64,000 nt of DNA from Serinibacter salmoneus (GTDB lineage: Bacteria; Actinomycetota; Actinomycetes; Actinomycetales; Beutenbergiaceae), in assembly GCF_002563925.1 (NCBI RefSeq), contig NZ_PDJD01000001.1:998973-1062972 (forward strand), given 5' to 3'. Shown piece by piece: positions 60,598-64,000 of this stretch; the stretch's first letter is position 1, and every line of letters starts with the position of its first letter. The notes beneath the pieces are model-generated. The model had not been told where the DNA came from, did not search any database, and saw only the letters and a program-made list of their open reading frames with translations. The position numbers were made by a program, and so were the translations under genes.

Positions 60598-62190
60598 GTG
60601 ACCACGACCCCGACGCATCCCAGGCCGGCTGACCTCCCTCCCCGGGCGCTGAGCGACCTGGCCGACGCGCACGCCCTCGTGCGTGATGAGCGCAGCCCGT
60701 CGCCGCAGGGCGTGCAGGTGAGCGGCGTGACCCTCGCCACGGCCTCGGCGCACCCGGGTGATCTGTTCGTGGCGGTGCCGGGCTTGCGTTCCCACGGCGC
60801 CCGGTACGCCGACCAGGCCCGGCACGCGGGCGTCGTCGCGATCGTCACCGACCAGGCCGGTGCCGACCTCATCGCGCAGGACGGCGGGCTCGCGATCCCC
60901 GTGCTGTGTCACCCCGAACCGCGCGCCATCGCCGCGGCCCTGGCCGCGGATGTGTATCGCGAGCCGTGGCGGGAGATGACGACCACGGGGGTGACGGGGA
61001 CCAACGGCAAGACCACCACCACCTTCCTGCTCGCGGAGATCCTCGCGAACCTCGGGCGGCGCGCGGGTCTGATCGGCACGGTGGAGACCCGGGTGGGCGG
61101 TGTGGCGGAGCCCTCGCGGCTGACCACACCGGAGGCGCCCGATGTGATCGGGATGCTCGCGGCCATGCGGGCGGCGGGCGACACCGACCTGGTGATGGAG
61201 GTCTCCTCCCACGCCATTGCGCTGCACCGGGTGGACGCCCTGCCGTTCGACGTCGTCGGGTTCACCCACCTGACCGCCGACCACCTGGACTTCCACGGTG
61301 ACCTGGAGAGCTACTTCGGTGTGAAGGCGCAGCTGTTCACCCCGGCGCACGCGCGGCGCGGCGTGGTCTGCGTGGACGAGGAGTGGGGACGGCGACTGGC
61401 GGCCGAGGCGACCATCCCGGTGGTCACGCTCGCCACGCTCGAGCACCCGGACGCGACCGGCTCCGATGGCGCGATCGACCCGGACTGGCGGGTGGCCGAG
61501 CGGTCGCTGCGGGACCAGGGCTCCCGTTTCGCCCTGCTGGGCCCTCGTGGCGAGCGGATCGAGGTGGACCTCAGCCTGCCGGGCGACTTCAACGTGTCCA
61601 ACGCCGCGCTCGCGGTGGTGCTCGCGCTGACCGCCGGTGCGGACCTCGAGGCGGTCCGTGGGGCTGCGGCGCACCTGACGGGTGGCGTTCCCGGCCGCAT
61701 GGAGGTGGTCGGCACCAGCCCCCGGTGCGTGGTGGACTTCGCGCACAACGCCGATGCTCTCACCCGCGCGATCCGCACCCTGCGCCAGACCACGGCCGGT
61801 CGGCTGTGGGTGGTCTTCGGCGCCACGGGAGACCGCGACCCGAGCAAGCGCGAGGAGATGGGCCGCACGGCTGCGCGTGAGGCGGACGTCGTGGTGGTGA
61901 CCGACGACGATCCGCACGGTGAGGACGCCGCGCGCATCCGCGCCGCGGTGCTGCGGGGCGCTCGCGGCGAGGCCGAGTCGGATGCGGCTCGGGCGGCGCA
62001 GGTCCTGGAGATCGCGCCCCGGGCCGCGGCGATCGAGCATGCCGTGATCCAGGCTGCGCCCGAGGACACCGTGCTGATCGCGGGACGCGGGCACGAGACG
62101 ATCCAGGAGGTCGCGGGGGTGGATCTCGACCTCGACGATCGTCATGAGGTGCGGGTGGCACTGACCCGCAGGAAGGGACCCGACGCGTGA
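60598..62190 (+). CDS. murE: UDP-N-acetylmuramoyl-tripeptide synthetase MurE
   Basis: 530 aa. Adds the third residue of the peptidoglycan stem. The N-terminal domain has GVTLATASAHPGDLFVAVPG; the ATP loop is TGTNGKTTTTFLLAEI; HLTADHLDFHG and the C-terminal DFAHNADALTRAI follow. The DAP-selecting motif DNPR is replaced around VTDDDPHGED (D-D-P-x), so the third residue may be lysine or another diamino acid rather than meso-DAP; this is inference. The GTG 60598 follows the TAGATT element. The stop overlaps the murF GTG. Confidence 0.95.
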   Translation: MTTTPTHPRPADLPPRALSDLADAHALVRDERSPSPQGVQVSGVTLATASAHPGDLFVAVPGLRSHGARYADQARHAGVVAIVTDQAGADLIAQDGGLAIPVLCHPEPRAIAAALAADVYREPWREMTTTGVTGTNGKTTTTFLLAEILANLGRRAGLIGTVETRVGGVAEPSRLTTPEAPDVIGMLAAMRAAGDTDLVMEVSSHAIALHRVDALPFDVVGFTHLTADHLDFHGDLESYFGVKAQLFTPAHARRGVVCVDEEWGRRLAAEATIPVVTLATLEHPDATGSDGAIDPDWRVAERSLRDQGSRFALLGPRGERIEVDLSLPGDFNVSNAALAVVLALTAGADLEAVRGAAAHLTGGVPGRMEVVGTSPRCVVDFAHNADALTRAIRTLRQTTAGRLWVVFGATGDRDPSKREEMGRTAAREADVVVVTDDDPHGEDAARIRAAVLRGARGEAESDAARAAQVLEIAPRAAAIEHAVIQAAPEDTVLIAGRGHETIQEVAGVDLDLDDRHEVRVALTRRKGPDA

Positions 62191-63596
62191 AGTTCTCGAT
62201 GGAGCAGGTGGCCCAGGCCACCGGTGGACGCCTGGTGGGCGAGGGCGGCGCGGAGGTGACGGCCGTGGCCATCGACTCGCGCGCCGTGCGTGCGGGCGAC
62301 CTGTACGTGGCCCTGCCCGGTGCGCGGGTGGACGGCCATGCCTTCGTCGACGCCGCACGCGCCGCCGGTGCCACGGGATCGCTCACCACCCGCGACCTCG
62401 GCGAGCAGGCAGGTCCGCACGTGGTGGTCGAGGACGCGCAGACGGCCCTCGGGGACCTGGCCCGCGCGGACCTGCTGCGCCGGCAGGCGCAGGGTGGCAC
62501 GCCGGACGTGGTGGCCATCACCGGCTCGGTCGGCAAGACCACCACCAAGGACCTGGTGCAGGACGTGCTCGGTGCGCTCGGCCACGTCTACGCCACCCGC
62601 GGCAGCCTCAACAACGAGATCGGGCTGCCCCGCACCGTGCTCGACTCCCCGCAGGACACTCGGGTCCTCGTGGCCGAGATGGGTGCCGACGCGCCAGGGA
62701 ACCTCACCTACCTCACCAGCATCGCCCCACCCCGCGTGGCCGTCGTCCTCGCGGTGGGCCGGGCGCACCTGGAGGGTTTCGGCAGCATCGAGGGGGTGCA
62801 GCGCGCCAAGGCCGAACTGGTGCAGGCGCTGCGGCCCGGCGGGCTTGCCGTGCTCAACCACGACGACGCCCGGGTGCTGGCGATGCGAGCGGACGCCGAG
62901 CTGGTGGGTGCCGGCGTGGTGACCTACTCCGCCAGCGGCCGTCCGGAGGCGCAGGTGCGCGCCGAGAACACGCGCGTCCTGGACACAGGGCAGGCCTCGT
63001 TCGACCTGTGCACCCCGCAGGGGCGGGCGTCGGTCACTCTCGCGCTCATCGGCGGGCACCACGTGGCCAACGCGCTGGCGGCCGCCGCGGTGGCGCTCGA
63101 ACTCGGCATGAGTGTGCAGCAGGTGGCCGAGGCGCTGGCCGTGGCCGGTCCCCGCAGCCCGCATCGTATGGCCCGGCACGACCTCGCCGGCGGCGTGACC
63201 CTGATCGACGACTCCTACAACGCCAATCCCGAGTCCATGCGGGCGGCACTGCGCGCCCTGGTCGCCCTCGCCCGCGGTCGGCGCAGCGTGGCGGTGCTCG
63301 GGGAGATGCGTGAACTGGGGGAGTCCTCGCGCGATGAGCACGATGCCTTGGGTAGGTTGGCCGTGCGGCTGGACGTCGACAAGCTCCTCGTGGTGGGGCA
63401 GGGCGCCCGTCCGCTGTACACCGGGGCCCTGCTGGAGGGCTCCTTCGGCGAGGAGGCGCACTTCGTGACCGATCCCGACCAGGCGGAGGCGTGGCTCCGT
63501 GACACCCTCGAACCGGGTGACGTGGTGCTCCTGAAGGCCTCCAACGGCGCCGGGCTGCACGCCCTGGCGGATCGGCTCGTGGGGGGTGGGGCATGA
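62187..63596 (+). CDS. murF: UDP-N-acetylmuramoyl-tripeptide--D-alanyl-D-alanine ligase MurF
   Basis: 469 aa. Adds D-Ala-D-Ala to the UDP-MurNAc-tripeptide. The N-terminal domain has AIDSRAVRAGDLYVALPG. The ATP loop is ITGSVGKTTTKDLV. The central domain carries RGSLNNEIGLP and MGADAPGNLTYLT; the C-terminal domain has IDDSYNANPESMRAAL. The GTG overlaps the murE stop (GTGA) and the stop overlaps mraY (ATGA). Confidence 0.97.
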   Translation: MKFSMEQVAQATGGRLVGEGGAEVTAVAIDSRAVRAGDLYVALPGARVDGHAFVDAARAAGATGSLTTRDLGEQAGPHVVVEDAQTALGDLARADLLRRQAQGGTPDVVAITGSVGKTTTKDLVQDVLGALGHVYATRGSLNNEIGLPRTVLDSPQDTRVLVAEMGADAPGNLTYLTSIAPPRVAVVLAVGRAHLEGFGSIEGVQRAKAELVQALRPGGLAVLNHDDARVLAMRADAELVGAGVVTYSASGRPEAQVRAENTRVLDTGQASFDLCTPQGRASVTLALIGGHHVANALAAAAVALELGMSVQQVAEALAVAGPRSPHRMARHDLAGGVTLIDDSYNANPESMRAALRALVALARGRRSVAVLGEMRELGESSRDEHDALGRLAVRLDVDKLLVVGQGARPLYTGALLEGSFGEEAHFVTDPDQAEAWLRDTLEPGDVVLLKASNGAGLHALADRLVGGGA

Positions 63597-64000
63597 TCCC
63601 GGTCGCCGTAGCAGGATCGGTGGCGCTGTTCGTCTCGCTGCTGGGCACACCCCTGTTCATCCGTTACCTCGTGCGCAAGCAGTACGGGCAGTTCATCCGC
63701 CAGGACGGGCCGACGACGCACCACACCAAGCGCGGCACACCCACCATGGGTGGGGTGGTGATCATCGTGGCCACCCTCGTGGGCTATCTCGCCGCGGCGA
63801 TCGTCTCCTTCTCGCGCACGGGCTCCCTGCCCAGCGCCTCCGCGCTGCTGCTGCTCTTCCTGATGGTGGGGCTCGGCGCCGTCGGGTTCGCCGACGACTT
63901 CACCAAGATCTCCCGGCAACGCTCGCTCGGACTCTCGCCGATGGCGAAGATCCTGGGACAGGGCGGGGTGGGCATCGTCTTCTCGATCCTCGTCCTGCAG
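63593..64000 (+). CDS. mraY: Phospho-MurNAc-pentapeptide transferase MraY, N-terminal part (cut by window end)
   Basis: 136 residues are visible. An integral membrane enzyme that makes lipid I. The first transmembrane segment (about 3-24) is followed by HHTKRGTPTMGGVVII, the MraY signature, and by the catalytic GFADDFTKI pair of aspartates at about residues 99-100. The ATG overlaps the murF stop. The 3' part lies outside the window. Confidence 0.97.
   Translation, partial: MIPVAVAGSVALFVSLLGTPLFIRYLVRKQYGQFIRQDGPTTHHTKRGTPTMGGVVIIVATLVGYLAAAIVSFSRTGSLPSASALLLLFLMVGLGAVGFADDFTKISRQRSLGLSPMAKILGQGGVGIVFSILVLQ

Noticed and set aside
1-64000. tRNA, rRNA, insertion sequences, prophage or integrase genes
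   Set aside because: I found no cloverleaf-like sequence with CCA-side signals, no transposase or integrase motif, and no attachment-site duplication in the gaps.

Overview
The window is a stretch of core chromosome from a high-GC Gram-positive bacterium, an actinobacterium (Actinomycetota). The gene content and order point to Micrococcales or a close relative. Supporting signs are the order rimP-nusA-ylxR-infB-rbfA-truB-ribF-rpsO-pnp, the gluABCD transporter, the recA-recX / miaB-miaA-dapF-hflX block, lexA divergent from a LysM gene with nrdR next to it, and the start of the mraZ-led division and cell-wall cluster. I see no prophage, transposon, CRISPR array, rRNA or tRNA gene. No family or species can be named from the sequence alone.

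Layout. 1-2009: the 3' end of proS and a convergent lipoprotein gene. 2107-13224: translation and RNA metabolism, with an alpha/beta hydrolase gene inserted. 13228-17336: an M16 peptidase and the lysine/DAP genes dapB and dapA, with a small membrane-protein gene and an inverted acetyltransferase gene where some relatives carry thyX. 17377-23948: RNase J, FtsK, PgsA, CinA and a ClgR-like regulator. 24014-29943 (minus strand): the giant helicase Lhr coupled to a Nei-type DNA glycosylase. 29988-32468: DUF3046, recA, recX. 32469-32944: a convergent intergenic region packed with repeats. 32945-36346 (minus): the glutamate-type ABC transporter. 36595-45393: miaB, two YbjN-fold paralogues, miaA, dapF, a methyltransferase, hflX and a DinG-like helicase. 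45420-49585: ldh, lexA, LysM gene, nrdR, serA-like gene. 49686-56245: HelD, PAC2 protein, cold-shock protein, spermidine-synthase-like protein, dinB, DUF3040. 56742-64000: mraZ, rsmH, ftsL, ftsI, murE, murF and the start of mraY.

How the genes work together. A local SOS regulon is readable: actinobacterial LexA boxes lie before recA, in the lexA/LysM divergent region and before dinB. The dcw cluster begins with a four-repeat MraZ operator. Many genes have no Shine-Dalgarno sequence but carry a TAnnnT-like -10 hexamer ending 6-8 nt before the start codon. This is the signature of leaderless transcripts, and I used it to choose many start codons.

I do not find a clearly new multi-gene system. 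The least explained features are the repeat array after recX, the leaderless promoters built partly from upstream stop codons, the tandem YbjN pair, and the strong hairpin between gluB and gluC.
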